Shown: positions 32,457-44,769, counted from the first letter of the stretch. The stretch: 64,000 bases of DNA from Enchytraeus crypticus (GCA_905160935.1 CAJHZI010000818.1:2118501-2182500), one strand, 5' to 3'. Notes: generated from the sequence alone by a model not told the origin. A program made the numbers and translations.

Positions 32457-34080
32457 TAGGATTCATTTAATTACTCTCCGTGAATATAATTGTCTAACAC
32501 TCAGGAGATTCTGATAATTTATAGGTTGAAAACATTTTTTGCCTTTGACATATCGAGAGTATACGGATATATGAGCCATAACCCAAAATATGATTTTCTG
32601 AGATTGACTTTTACATGTAAAAGTATGTGAATAAGGAAATATAGGAAAATGTATGGAGAAAGAAATGACTGTAATTAAGTATGGTCAACGGATTAAGCTT
32701 TATTTTTTAAATCGTGTTGATGCCAAATGGCCAATATTATTTTATTTCTTCTGAGGTAGATCTAGGTTCTGCTCAACTGACACAGCTGTTTATATGGTAG
32801 TTTTGGTCCTGAAAGAGATTTATTAATTATAAAGTTTTATTAATTATTAATTAATAATAATTACTAATTAATTATAAATTATTATTAATCATTAATTGTG
32901 ACTGATGATTGTTGCTCAAGAAGTTGTTATGAATATTTTAAAATTCAGTAATATTTTTAAATTCAGTGATGTATATTTAATATTTTTTATATATTTTAGA
33001 GACTAATAACTAGTACTTTTCTCTCTGTAAAGGTTGTAATCGTTGCATTCTTTTATATTAGGCTACTAATGTTATTTTTCAGCTGCTGCAATTTTAATTC
33101 CATCTGTAGCTATTTAGCTGTCTGTGATAATTATGTGTTGTAAGAGGTAGATTGAATATGAAACTATATCCACTAGAAAACTGCAATGCCCACGTATGAA
33201 TAGTTCCATATTTCATACAAATTATATCGCCTTGTTACTACCGATATATCTATTATGTTATCTATTAATGAACGCATTCAGTTAGTAATTTATTTTATTC
33301 ATTCTTTGGAAAAGTAGTTGTTATGATATTTTTTGTGTTGATTGGTGATTTTGTTGCGTTTGTTTTCTTTCTTAACTACAACAACACGATTAGAGTGCTA
33401 CTGTTGTCTATGACAACATCGAGCACTGTGGAACCAAATCAAAACCGAGGAGCGTGGTGAGGGGTCCGTAAACGGTGTGAGCCAAAATCTGGGTAATCAG
33501 TCCAAGGAAGGGTACTAGCGGAATGAAGGTTCTTGTCTAATGATTATTATATACATAAATATTGCTGTATTGATTAAAGTTTGTCCTATTTAAAATTAAC
33601 TTTTATTAAATTAATCATGCTCATATCGCAAGTACATCTGCTTTGATATCATACGATAAGCCGTACGGTATTGAGGTTCTTCCCTTGACATAATCCTTGG
33701 AGGGAGAAATAAACGTTGAACCTTTGATATTATTTATTATTACATATATATTATTTATAATAATATATGTATATATAGGTAATATTATTTATTTATAATA
33801 ATTTTTTAATATATTTATTCATATCGAGTTGAGGAGGGTTAAGAATTGCCTAACCACATATACATACCGCATATCTTTAATAGGATTAATAAAAAATTAC
33901 CTAGGAATTATTAACCTTACATGTACTTGCCTGTATAGAGACGTGGGGTAATATTGTACACTTGATGGCTCTTGAAATTCTCATTTGTAATTTCAGCAAA
34001 GTTGTGATTTGTGTGCCTTAAACGTTGATGCTTTGTCAGACGAATCACTGGTTGGATTATATTGTACTTACATGTACCTC
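32457..34080. other. 3' flank of the SDR gene and intergenic DNA
   Basis: AT-rich. A TTAATTA-rich stretch lies at 32815-32900. A polyadenylation-type AATAAA sits at 33708-33713 but is far (1.25 kb) from the stop codon. 33392-33505 resembles 55827-55935 (see findings). No other gene seen. Confidence 0.45.
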
Positions 34081-34835
34081 TTCTAATGCAATCGTCTAAA
34101 GGTAAATTGTTCTAAATCGGCATTTATGTTATATCTTCCTAAGAAGGACGATGATGATATTATTAAATCTAATGATCTTTACATCAAACTAGATAAATTA
34201 TGTGTTTAATTAATAGGATTCATGTCACGAAATCTTGGCATTCTACTTGACGACACTCTTTCGTTTAAAGAGCACATCAATTTCTCAGTCTCAAAGATTA
34301 ATAGTTTCAATGGCCTCCTCTTCAGACGAAGAGACTGTTAACTGTCGCAGAGATCTCTATTTTCCCGTATTCATTCAAGAATTCAATATGGCATTGAAAT
34401 TTATGGCAAATCATCTCTAAGTCTCCTACGTCCACTTCACGTTTCATGCAACTGAGTTTTAAGAACACTACAGGGCCAAAATAAATTCTATAATGTGACT
34501 CAATTATATACTGTATAGCCTATAGGACTTTACCGATTCAACTACTCAATAAACTTTCTATTTGTAAACCAGTTTAGAAGTGTCTGAACTATGATGGTGT
34601 AATATCAACAGTTGTTAGAGACATATTTAATACTCTACAGTTATCTCACCCCCATTGTACCAGGCTGTCAAATACAAACTATATTTATTCTAATGCCAAC
34701 TCTGCCTATTTTAAATCCTATATTTATGACTATATCTTGGAATGGAACAAAATTCCTATTGACATTCGTAACTCTCGTTCGCTAAAATTGTTTGTTACTA
34801 ACTTCAAAAATTATCTTGGTTTATTGCTTGAGTAG
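34080..34835 (+). pseudogene. Non-LTR retrotransposon RT C-terminal fragment
   Basis: Pieces in changing frames: SRNLGILLDDTLSFKEHINF, SVSKINSFNGLLF, SRIQYGIEIYGKSSLSLLRP and, at 34735-34830, WNKIPIDIRNSRSLKLFVTN. These are the post-palm and terminal motifs of CR1/Jockey-like reverse transcriptases. Many frameshifts; non-functional. Confidence 0.78.
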
Positions 34836-34853
34836 TGTCTATTATCGATAACT

Positions 34854-35702
34854 TTAATTTTTTGCATATCTTGGGTGGTATGTGTTTGTAATTTCATGCT
34901 TAAACGTAGAACTTTTGAGTAAACGAGATATTTTACTTAGTACTAGGTGCATACATATGAGATTCTTTGTATTTGAAACCCATCCAATTTGTAGTTTTTT
35001 ATTTAACAATGTAGGTCGAGATTTAATTTTGATTATTTTCTCACTTAGTGTGAGAAGTACTGCAGAGTGGTCAGAGTCGAGATCATAGTTATCATCCGTG
35101 TGGAGGAAGTTTGATGAGACTTTCCTGGTGATGAAGAAGTCCAACAGATCAGGAAGTTTATTAGTATCTGTTGGCCAGTAAGTTGGTGTACCTGTTGACT
35201 GAAAGTTGCAGCCCAGTTCTTTGATAGCTTTACTTAGCTCACTACCTTTAGTTGTAGTTATTCTAGAACCCCAGTCTACATGCTTAGCGTTGAAATCACC
35301 TCCAAGAATAAATCTCTCACCGAGTTGTTGCAGAAGTACTTTATATTGTACTGCTTTAAGGTTATGTCTGGGTGGAATATAGGCAGCGCCTATAATAAAA
35401 GTTTGTTTCATTGATTTGATAGAAACTAGGTTTAGCTGTATTTCTGGCTTTTGAAAATATCCTTCTTCATAATGATCTATCTTAACGATAACTGCTCTGC
35501 CTCCTCTCACCTGATTTTCTGGATGCGTTGTATTATATAATTTGTATCCTCTAATTTTTAGGTATGACTCTCTTGTAAAATGCGTTTCTGTTATTAAGCA
35601 GACATCTATTGACTGAGTTTTTAGGAATACCTCCAATTCAGTCTTTTTGTTCAGAATTCCGTTGGCATTCCAGAGTGCTATTCTTAAATCTGCTCTATCC
35701 AT
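34854..35702 (-). pseudogene. Jockey-type LINE ORF2, endonuclease domain only (3'-truncated)
   Basis: 282 codons from ATG at 35702: LRIALWNANGILNKKTELEV, ITETHFT, GDFNAKHVDWGS, DSDHSAVLLTL. These are the APE-type endonuclease motifs (N, E, D-x-N, SDH). The frame ends just after the domain and no RT follows; the next bases belong to a plus-strand LINE fragment. The start codon overlaps the stop of ORF1 (ATGGATAG), the usual coupled arrangement. Confidence 0.88.
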
Positions 35703-36900
35703 TATTAGAATTTAAGTTTTTAGTTGGTGAATTTGTCTCAGCCTCTAGTACATTTAGTCTTTCACCAAATTTCTTAAATATCTCCATCATATGCGTAAAC
35801 ATTTGTCTTAGATCAGATGCCTGGACGTCACTGGGTGCAGGAACTTTTTGCTGTACTTTAGTTGCCATGGAATATGTGATATCGTCCTGGACAATACCTG
35901 CACGCTTCAAGAGAGCAGTACTTGTTTTAGGTGTTTGAGATTCTTGCCTTCGCTTCTGAAGTTCTTTGGCTATCACACAGCCTCTATAGCTTGCCGGATG
36001 AGCTTCGCCGCAGTTTGAACATTTAGCTGGCAGATTATTTGCTTTAGTACATTGGGATGAACTGTTTACCAGCACATTTAACACACACAAAATCGCGATA
36101 GCAAAAATTTTTAGTGTGGCGATACCTTTGGCATCTTTTACATTGAGGGATAACTTTATTTGTTCGTATGGCCTCAATCTTGACACTCATGTGACATAGG
36201 TATTGAATGTTGAAAACTCTTTTAATGTCCTCTGTCTGTTCAAAAACGAGAGTAAACATAGGTAAGGGAACATTCCCTTCAGTTGTCTTCTTAAACCTAG
36301 GTTCAACTTGGATTATTTTGTAGTTTTGATTTTGCAATTCTGATTTAATTTCTTCTGGATCACATGAAGAATGCAAATTTTTTGCGACAACTCTGAGAGG
36401 TCTATCTTGTTTATTTTCATAAGTATGCCATTGATACTGTCTTGCTTTGCTCAACTGTATTTCACAGTGCTCTATATTCTTCTGGAGTATTCACATTAAT
36501 TTTCACCTGTTCATTACTAAGACAAGCAGCCTTAAATTTAAGATTCTTACTTTCCAGCAATTTCTTGATCTCATCATACTGTTCTACTTTGCTAATGATC
36601 ACAGGTGGAGGCTTTTGAGCTTTAATGGGTTTTGATAGAGAATCCACTGGTTGAGTTGAATTACCAGCTTTTTCCACTGAGTTTTCCGATGTTTTCGACA
36701 AATTTTCCCTAACTTTCTTGCGCTTTTTCCCTCTAAGAAGCAGCCATTCCGTTTCACGATTTATTATTTCCTCTTCCTCTGACTTAGTGGGACTACAATA
36801 TTTCTTGTAGATTTCTTTATAGAAGGTTAGCTCAGATTCTAGTTCTTCTATTTTCTGTAATGCCCTTTGCAGCGCCATCTCTATGCTCACCTCAGCCAAA
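35695..36900 (-). pseudogene. Jockey-type LINE ORF1 (gag-like, zinc knuckles), two frameshifts
   Basis: Three consecutive frames make one protein: 36899-36462 (coiled coil ALQRALQKIEELESELTFYK and a lysine-rich linker), 36454-36044 (RPLRVVAKNLHSSCDPEEI and CKRCQRYRHTKNFCYRDFVC, pre-zinc and CCHC-type region) and 36150-35695 (CSNCGEAHPASYRGC, second knuckle). Frameshifts lie near 36460 and 36050. The domain order (gag with a pre-C2HC segment, then knuckles) is typical of Jockey-group ORF1, an RNA-binding protein. Confidence 0.85.
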
Positions 36901-37190
36901 CTGACTGGATTAGTAGAACCCTAACTGGAGAGGTGAGTTAACCGGAGACATGCGCCTAACGCTACGCGAGCGTATAGGGCAAAGTTCAACCAGTGTAAAC
37001 AGTAATGCATTAGAATTTAATTTCTGATTTTTCCTACTGAAAGTGATGAAATTTAGCAAAATTGCGAATGATATGGTGAAACTAGATATATACCATAATC
37101 GGGCAATCTAGTGAGACGAGAATAACACTATAACTCGATAAATTAACTACTATAAAGTAGAGCTATTTAACAAGCAACCTCGTTGTTTTT
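36901..37190. other. LINE 5' flank
   Basis: 36901-36970 is less AT-rich (GCGCCTAACGCTACGCGAGC) and may be the 5' UTR/promoter of the Jockey-type element; unproven. Confidence 0.35.
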
Positions 37191-37195
37191 GTTTA

Positions 37196-37196
<1 letters not shown>

Positions 37197-37286
<90 letters not shown>

Positions 37287-37287
37287 A
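37197..37287. repeat. (TA)n microsatellite
   Basis: About 90 bases of TA with one C. Confidence 0.96.
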
Positions 37288-37918
37288 ATTTGAAAATGAG
37301 GGAAGTAAAAAGGAAGCCGTGAATTTATTTAAGACCTTAAGACTATAGAATTCAAGCAAGCTGGTCTTGGATCATTTAAGTGAACTGAATGAGTTAAAAT
37401 GTCCTTATTAGTGGAACAGAAATGGAAGATGGGATAAACGAAGGTTAAGGGGCTTGCCTATACTTGGCCACAGGCAAGGATAGGAAAGAAATGCCAGAAA
37501 GCGTTACTTTGAGTCACAGTGAGCACCAGGGAAGTTGAAAATGCGAAACTGGACTTTAAGTGGAGCATTCACAATTTAGAAATAAAGTAAGATATGCAGA
37601 TGAAGTGGAAAGAGTTAGGGACGGACAGAGAGTAAGGAAATCGAGAGTAAAGTGGGGAGTCCGGGAATGAATCTAGGCTGGGGCGTCTCTCCCCTGTGGC
37701 CTATGACGTAAAGCGTAACTTAGTGGGGTACGGTACTATTGTACGGTACCCCTTAAGTTTGATATTCAGGTATCCCCAGAGAACTGCGTGATGTAAACTG
37801 TATCATCGCCTTCATGGCAATGACGCCCCTGAAACTAGGGAGATGATAAGATGATTGAGGTGATGATGATTGAGCGGTAAAAAATGGAAATGAATTCTCA
37901 GAATATAGGACGAAGAGT

Positions 37919-37959
<41 letters not shown>

Positions 37960-39145
37960 GTTAACAACGTAGAATTCAATTTAGCAAAAGAAATTAGAAA
38001 CAAGTCAGTAACTTATATGATGAATTAGTATGCACTTTTATACTATACAATAGTCTTTTTTAAATTAATTAATTAATCAATACAGCTCCAGACGATAACA
38101 ACAATACAACAGCAGCAGAGATAACAGAATTGACAGCAGAACTAAAGAAAGCATTCATCGTCAGTTCTTTCGTAGACTGTATCCCAATTATTTTTTACTG
38201 CAGAGAAGCTAGGCCTACCACAAAACCCGAACAATCTTATTATAAATACTACATTATAATGTTACATCACACTATTGATTACTAATTTTGTACTATTACT
38301 TATAAACAAAGTAGAAAATAAAACCAACCTAGGCCTATTTACTATACAGCCAATAACTAAAAGCAGACTAACTACAATATATAATAGGCCCTAATATGTA
38401 GGACTACACTGTAGCCTATATGGTATAGAAATTTTAATCCTTGCTTATTTTTTTAAATAAAGTTGAATAGTTATACATACATATACTAGAATAACTAATA
38501 GTGTTTTGCTGCCTTATCTTTGCTGTCTTAAATTACAATTATTGCAAATTGTAGCGCGGCCTGGTAATTGTACAAATTAAATTTTAGCTAAGGATATAGA
38601 AACTACTAAGAAGACCATAAACCGAACAGTTAAATCTAAACTACCTGAGATGGCCCGATTTGAGAAGAATTTAAACTAAATTAAAAACTGAATTAAGATT
38701 AATTACTATTTTTCGCCAAACGAATGTCTTTGTTTAATTCGCCTGAGCAGTTCTTTCACAATCGGTCAAAGTTGATTACATTTAGACGTTTTCAATACCA
38801 TGTTGTAAATAAACACAAAATGATACCGTTAATTAGTCTTCTTAATGAAAAGTTCTAGCTTAAGCTACGCATAGACTTAAATAAAATAGCACACTACCCT
38901 AAAGGGATGTCCATGATGCAACCATGCATGCGAATTTGTATTAATGTCAATTTATAGGTAAAAGATTAAAGATTATACAGGTTAAATGAGATTTTTACCG
39001 GTTGAATCAGTACAAATCTCACAGACATCATAATACACATGTATATTATAATTATACTATGTCATATAAAAGTAACCTAAATATGATATTTTAAAATATA
39101 AATATATTATTGTAAGAGTATCATTTGTAATTTCAATAACTTATC
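37288..39145. other. Intergenic
   Basis: Contains a hairpin GGGGTACGGTAC..GTACGGTACCCC at 37724-37751, a (GA)n tract at 37920-37958, and an unrecognised open segment at 38084-38282 (see findings). No known gene. Confidence 0.5.
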
Positions 39146-39157
39146 TATTTGTAGTTG

Positions 39158-39459
39158 TACGTGAAGCAACCATGCGAATTGTTCCCCTTGTTGTGGCCGG
39201 GTTGTCTGAAGAATACACCAACCGGTGACTGCACGTGTCGTAGAAGGCAACTAAAGCACTCAGATCCAAACCAACTTCAGAAAGGGCATTCGGTTGGTGA
39301 GCGCCTTGGCTCTGGAAATTGTTATAAAAATTTCCTAAACGTATTGAAAAATAGAGGATTAATTGATGATAATATGGTATTGGACAGAGAGGAGTGGAGA
39401 AGGTCTATGCACATCCCGACCCTAGTTAAACTGGGATTAAAGGGAAGGTGATGATGATG
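39158..39459 (+). mobile_element. Repeat R3, 302 bp, with 12-bp target-site duplication
   Basis: Identical TATTTGTAGTTG lies at 39146-39157 and 39460-39471. The element starts TACGTGAAGCAACCATGCG, carries GCCGGGTTGTCTGAAGAATA, GCACGTGTCGTAGAAGGC, GGCATTCGGTTGGTGAGCG, then a LINE-like C-terminal peptide (LDREEWRRSMHIPTLVKLGL) and a GATGATGATG tail. The tail and long duplication show target-primed retrotransposition. Confidence 0.85.
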
Positions 39460-39624
39460 TATTTGTAGTTGCGTGCTTAGCTAAACTGTTTTAAACACTC
39501 AATTCTTGAACACTGCAGTACGTCATCTTCAAATAGTCCAATCATCTAAACACCTGATTCCAGGTGAAAGAATCGCCTGAGTCTTTTAAAGACGCCCTAA
39601 TCATGACTTCGTCAAATTATAACG

Positions 39625-39627
39625 GTG

Positions 39628-39670
<43 letters not shown>

Positions 39671-39800
39671 ATTCCTCATTCTTCGATCAGTGAACTGCCT
39701 ATTGGCAGGTGCCATGTTCATAGCATATAACTCCTCAACACTTAATTTCTATCCTCTGCTTTTCCCTTCATATCAAAATACGAATTATAGTTATCAAATA
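39625..39800 (-). mobile_element. RTE-LINE 3'-end repeat R2 variant with (CT)n end
   Basis: (CT)n at 39632-39666, then CAGTGAACTGCCTATTGGCA, GGTGCCATGTTCATAGCATA, TAACTCCTCAACA, CCCTTCATATCAAAATACGA. The hairpin CTGCCTATTGGCAG is conserved. Confidence 0.78.
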
Positions 39801-41035
39801 ATCCAGCATCACTGCGATCAAATGGTTAAATCTCACAAAGTTGCCGAGCTAAAATCTTCTTATCTATTTCTAAGCTTACCTCTAGCCCAATTGGTTTAAT
39901 TGTAGTTAATGTAAACATATCCTTTTTAGAAAATTGTTACTGGATGAGGCAAAAATAACATTGTAACTCAGTATAAAATCTGTTTATAGCTTTCAAATTT
40001 TTCCCTCTATAAAAGGAGACGACCTTCTTTGGTCGTACAACCGTTTCTTTAGTCAATTTTTGAACACCTGGGCTCAATTACTAGGCGCAAAGTCACTTTT
40101 TTGGTGCGGGAGAATCCTATTACAGGGTGGGCAGTTGCCTGCAGTTAACATGTTAAAAGGGTATGAACGTAGATCTTCAAGAAATTGTTCATAGATAGCA
40201 TTGTCGCACATAGGAGTATGATATACTATAGATTAGGACATTATATAATTCTTTTCGAAACATTAATATGCAACACATGTATATTCCTAGAGGGCATTAG
40301 TTTTTGAGCAGGGTAAAAACTACGGGGGGGGGGGCATGGGGCTACTGCCTTCAATATCTACTTATAACTTATTTGTTACCATTTTAAGCTGCTACCCCCA
40401 TCATTTTAAGCTGACACCACACTGTCACCCATGAAAAAGTGCAGGGTACGCCATTGCCTTGAATGCTACAAGAATTTTTGCTACGATTTATTTACTAAGT
40501 TCGCTATCAAATTTTGGAAATTTAATATCCATTTTTTACATAGCAAAATAATACGAGGGACTTTTACAAGTAAATTGCCGATAAGTATAAATTTTACATC
40601 ACTATAGTTAGCATTCCATTGATAAATTAACGTCTGTTATTCAAATTTTTTTAAAAGGATGACATAGCTCAATAACTTCAAGTAATCGGCTTTCAATTAC
40701 AGAATCATAAAAGTGAATATTTAAAATATGAATATTTAAAAAATTGAATATTTTATATGAAGAATCTGCGATTAAGCAAGTGTAAGTATTTAGTTTCGAA
40801 ATGTTCCAGAAATATTAAACAAAGAAAATAAAATTACGAAATATAAAATAAAATAGATTTAAAATATATAAGGCATTAGGCCCCGACAACTTCATGTACA
40901 GATTTAGAATGTATGTTGTATGACCCTGCGCATTTCTAGGTTCAATGTAGGCCTATATACATGCATGTATGCCTACGCGTTTATTTTGGTGAAAATTGAG
41001 AAGAATTTAAAGCCAATCGATGCATGCCAGTAGCA
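39801..41035. other. Intergenic
   Basis: A (G)n run at 40323-40334 with GGGTACGCCATTG at 40445-40457 may be a DNA-transposon remnant. Nothing else recognised. Confidence 0.4.
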
Positions 41036-41037
41036 GA

Positions 41038-41043
41038 AAAATC

Positions 41044-41082
<39 letters not shown>

Positions 41083-41215
41083 CTCTGTCTCTCTCATTGA
41101 ACTACCTATTGGCAGATCCATAGCATATAACTCCTCCGCATATTTTCTCAGTTTTTGCCTTCATATCAACATACGAATTAGTTATCAAAATTATCAAATT
41201 TTATGGCACCCTAGG
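41038..41215 (-). mobile_element. RTE-LINE 3'-end repeat R2 variant with (CT)n end
   Basis: (CT)n at 41046-41096, then CATTGAACTACCTATTGGCA, GATCCATAGCATATAACTCC, CCTTCATATCAACATACGAA; close to the copy at 39625. Confidence 0.78.
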
Positions 41216-41542
41216 TATATGTCTTCCTCTAACCTTTTCCTTTCTATTCTTCCTTCTATTACCTCTTTTAGTAACCATCTCCTCTCAGTACATGACCCAT
41301 TGTGTTCTTTCTATTCCCTATGACGTTTATCAATTGTCTATTTATGCCAACCCTATTTAGCACTTCTCGGCATAGGACAACAACAACAAGTTATGAATTC
41401 AATATTCTTAAACGTAACTAATTAACCAAACATATCTCACCTGCTCATCGTCCAGTGTCTCATGTAAGTGGGACGTTTTATCTCATTCGGCTTCCTCCGA
41501 GATCTACAGTCAGATCTAAATCAACAACATTTCACCATAGCA

Positions 41543-41641
41543 TAACTCATCATCATCGTCATCTTCGCTTAAATCCCAGTTTAACCAGGATCGGGATATG
41601 AATAGAACTTCTCCAGTTCTCCCTGTCCCACACCATATCAG
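41543..41641 (-). mobile_element. R3-type tail fragment
   Basis: CATCATCATCGTCATCTTCG, CTTAAATCCCAGTTTAACCA, GGATCGGGATATGAATAGAA, TTCTCCAGTTCTCCCTGTCC. Confidence 0.8.
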
Positions 41642-42074
41642 AAGCATAACTCTTTATAACTATATAATAGCATAACTATTTCATTTAATTTTAAAGGCAA
41701 TTATAGATATATACAACGCTTCATAGAAGTTATATAATATGCAGGCCTATCGTTTGTATAGGGCCTACTGCTCCTGCTAGATAATAATTTGTAAAACTAA
41801 TAACATAACATAACATAGCAATACAGAGTCAGGAAGCAATTACATGCTTGTTTAAGACTCACTAAACACTTAACTAACAACCAATTGATTTAATATCAAC
41901 TCCTGGTTCAATATAATTATCTAGCAAATTATTATCTAGCAGGAGCCGTAGGCCCTATACATACGATAGGCCTGCATATTATATAACTTCTATGAAGCGT
42001 TGTATATATCTATAATTGCCTTTAAAATTAAATGAAATAGTTATGCTATTATATAGTTATAAAGAGTTATGCTT
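41642..42074. repeat. 150-bp inverted repeat, about 99% identical, 133-bp loop
   Basis: Arms 41642-41791 and 41925-42074 are reverse complements over their full length; I count two mismatches. Sum of paired coordinates is constant (83716) at both edges, so there is no indel. The left edge touches an R3 tail, the right edge a GACGTTAAA-type SINE tail. Confidence 0.95.
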
Positions 42075-42119
42075 GACGTCCCTGACATCATCCCTGGATG
42101 AGAAAACGGACGTTAAACC

Positions 42120-42165
<46 letters not shown>
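42074..42165 (-). mobile_element. SINE tail (GACGTTAAA module) with (TTA)n
   Basis: GACGTCCCTGACATCATCCC, TGGATGAGAAAACGGACGTT, AAACCTTTA then about 13 TTA units. The core is like the 3' end of SINE family C and like the insertion at 3019-3235. Confidence 0.7.
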
Positions 42166-42166
<1 letters not shown>

Positions 42167-44570
42167 AGACTGAGAACGACATTAAACGAGTTGATTTACC
42201 AAAAGGCAAGTAACCAACTAAGCCTATAACTATTTATATGAAATTTACAAAATTTATATTTCTATTTATGCCTAATGTCACGTATCTGTACGCCAAAAAA
42301 TACTTAATTAGGCCTACTTTAAGAAATCAAATCATACAAACTTTATATCAATATGTCAAATTTATACAAATTTATTTAAAAGTTTTAAATTTAATAAAAA
42401 TTGTATAAATTTGTATAAATTTTTATGCAAATTTATAACAGTGATCAGTTAGCATCTAATTTACAGGTTCATATTATTATCATATTTGTTTTTAAAGGCA
42501 GTCACTGATTCTGCTTCCACAACTCTCCTTGGAAAACGCTTTTATTTTGAAAAATTCATTTCAATATTGAAAAATAAAGTTTTTTCTAAATGTTTTAACA
42601 TCATATAATATATTTGTATTTTTACTAACAGTTATGGCATAATTTAAATTGGTATCGCTGCGTTGTCTGCGTGTAAGCTATAGGTTTACTTTTTTCCTGT
42701 AGTATGATAGTGCAAGAAAATTTAGTGGAAAAATTCAAGATGTGGCTACATCAGGTTTTGTTCAGAATTGAATCCTGATTCAAACAATGTATTTTGTTTG
42801 CTTGTACCTCCATTTTGCACAATGTTACACTAAGAAACCGCGCTAATACCATTATTATGCATTGCGTAATAGACTATAGACGGACTACTATAGACGAAAT
42901 GGACGGACCAGAATTATAAGAATAGTCAACAGATAATGCCTGTTGGATTGCTGGATGGATATTATGCTTGTCCGTTAAACAGGAAGTAATTTTTTCCTTT
43001 TTCCAGATGGAGCGCTTTTGAATATATCCTTTGTGGTATTAAACAGAATTTAAACTAGGCTGTATAAGATTTTTCATTGCTAACATTGCCTGTTTCCATT
43101 TCTTAAGAACAATTTTTGAGACGATGCAAATGCACACTAAGCCTAATTGGCAGAATGTTCGATGTTCTCACGGAACATATTTGCCCACTATTGGAATTGT
43201 TAATTGTTTTCATATGAGTTACATTTTGTTCCAGAATGATGGTTTGCAGAAAGGTATGATAAAATTTAGAAAATACAAAGAATAGTGAATCAACGGAAGA
43301 AGGTCGAGACAATCGGTGTAGTTACTGTGCTCGATTTGTCAAATTCGAAGCTAGATCAGATAAGGGAATCTTAGCTAAACTGGGGGAAGGGTTGGCAAAA
43401 GTGAGTGTGTGGGTTGGAGCAAGGACGTGGGATGGGAGGTCAAGGAGGGCTGACGGAACATCTTTATATTCACACCCATGGGAATGCTTTAACAGCGTGA
43501 TAGGTGATATCATACTTATAGGTGATATCATACTTAGAAATGTAGAAGCCTAGGCTGCTAGGCGAAAGTGAAAGCATTAAATGCTACAAAATTATTCTGT
43601 CGCGTTTAGTGTAATCATATCGCAGTAGTCTTACAAGTAGGTCGAAAATCATGCCAGCACTTTAATTGACCGCACATAAAAATGCACAAATTTAATGCTA
43701 CATTTTTCATCTTAAGAATATTTTAAGTTTATGTAGAGAATACTAGAGATGTCTCGAAAGAAAAACTCTTTAATTCAATGACTTTATTTTACTAATTACA
43801 ACTAACAAGCCTGTCTGATTTTACAGTAAAATTATTGTTCTTTCTTGTTGTAATCTAAATCTCTAACTCTAAAATTTTCATCGTATACAACTATTTCTGA
43901 TGTATAAAGATGTTATAGCCTGAACCATCAGTTGCGCCACAGTGTTTTCAGTATTTTAGCGTGATACCATTTTCAGAAAATACGCAAATGCGCAATAACA
44001 AAATAAAATTAAATACAGAGAAAATAATAGGCTGCAATTCGAAATGCATGTAATAAACACATGAATATCATCAATATTTAAACCTTATAGGTTATATTTG
44101 ACAAATACACACAACAGTAGCCTACTTAGAGGAATGATATTTTCCATCACAATTGTTCAAAGTTGAGGTTTTTATACATGTGTCTCTGTAATGGTTCTTT
44201 TAAATGCAGAGCATTGGAATTGAAAAGAACTTCCAGTTTATCTCAGTCGACCATAGACAGAATTGTACATATTTACCTTAGGCGTACATACTCAGACATA
44301 ATCAGAGACGGCAGGAAAGGCATTAACTTTAATGCCATTACCTTTAATGCATATATGCGCAACAATGATTTGTATATTACTGACTTCGTTTGATAATATT
44401 TTTGTCGTAGGAATTAAACACTTGTTGAAAAGATTTAATCCACGGACAATTTAGAGTAGTTAACCTTGTTTTATTAAGGGACAGAGCCTCCAATGCGTAA
44501 GTTAAACAGGGTAGAGCAATGGTCGACATTAGTTTCAGTACTCATAAACTAAACATTTTATGAAAAAGGC
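42166..44570. other. Intergenic, nothing recognised
   Basis: 2.4 kb of AT-rich DNA. A short 21-bp tandem pair (AGGTGATATCATACTTA) lies at about 43500-43540. No supported gene. Confidence 0.5.
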
Positions 44571-44571
44571 T

Positions 44572-44704
44572 GCAAAGCCAATGTTAACGTTAGTTTCATC
44601 TCTCGAAAGCAATATCAATGATAAGCAAACCAAAGATTTCAACCCACACATACTGATCCACACTCGGATCACTTATCGACATCACCACTGACTCCAGTCC
44701 GTGA
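44572..44704 (-). mobile_element. tRNA-derived SINE (family C), degraded
   Basis: Reverse complement: GTGGTGATGTCGATAAGTGA, GTGTGGATCAGTATGTGTGG, GTTGAAATC, then ATTGATATTGCTTTCGAGAG and AACGTTAACATTGGC. Many CpG-to-TpG type changes compared with other copies. Confidence 0.75.
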
Positions 44705-44769
44705 AATGAATACATACTTATGCATAAGTTTTGTCCGATCAAGAATAGACATGAAGTGAGATAAATCAA

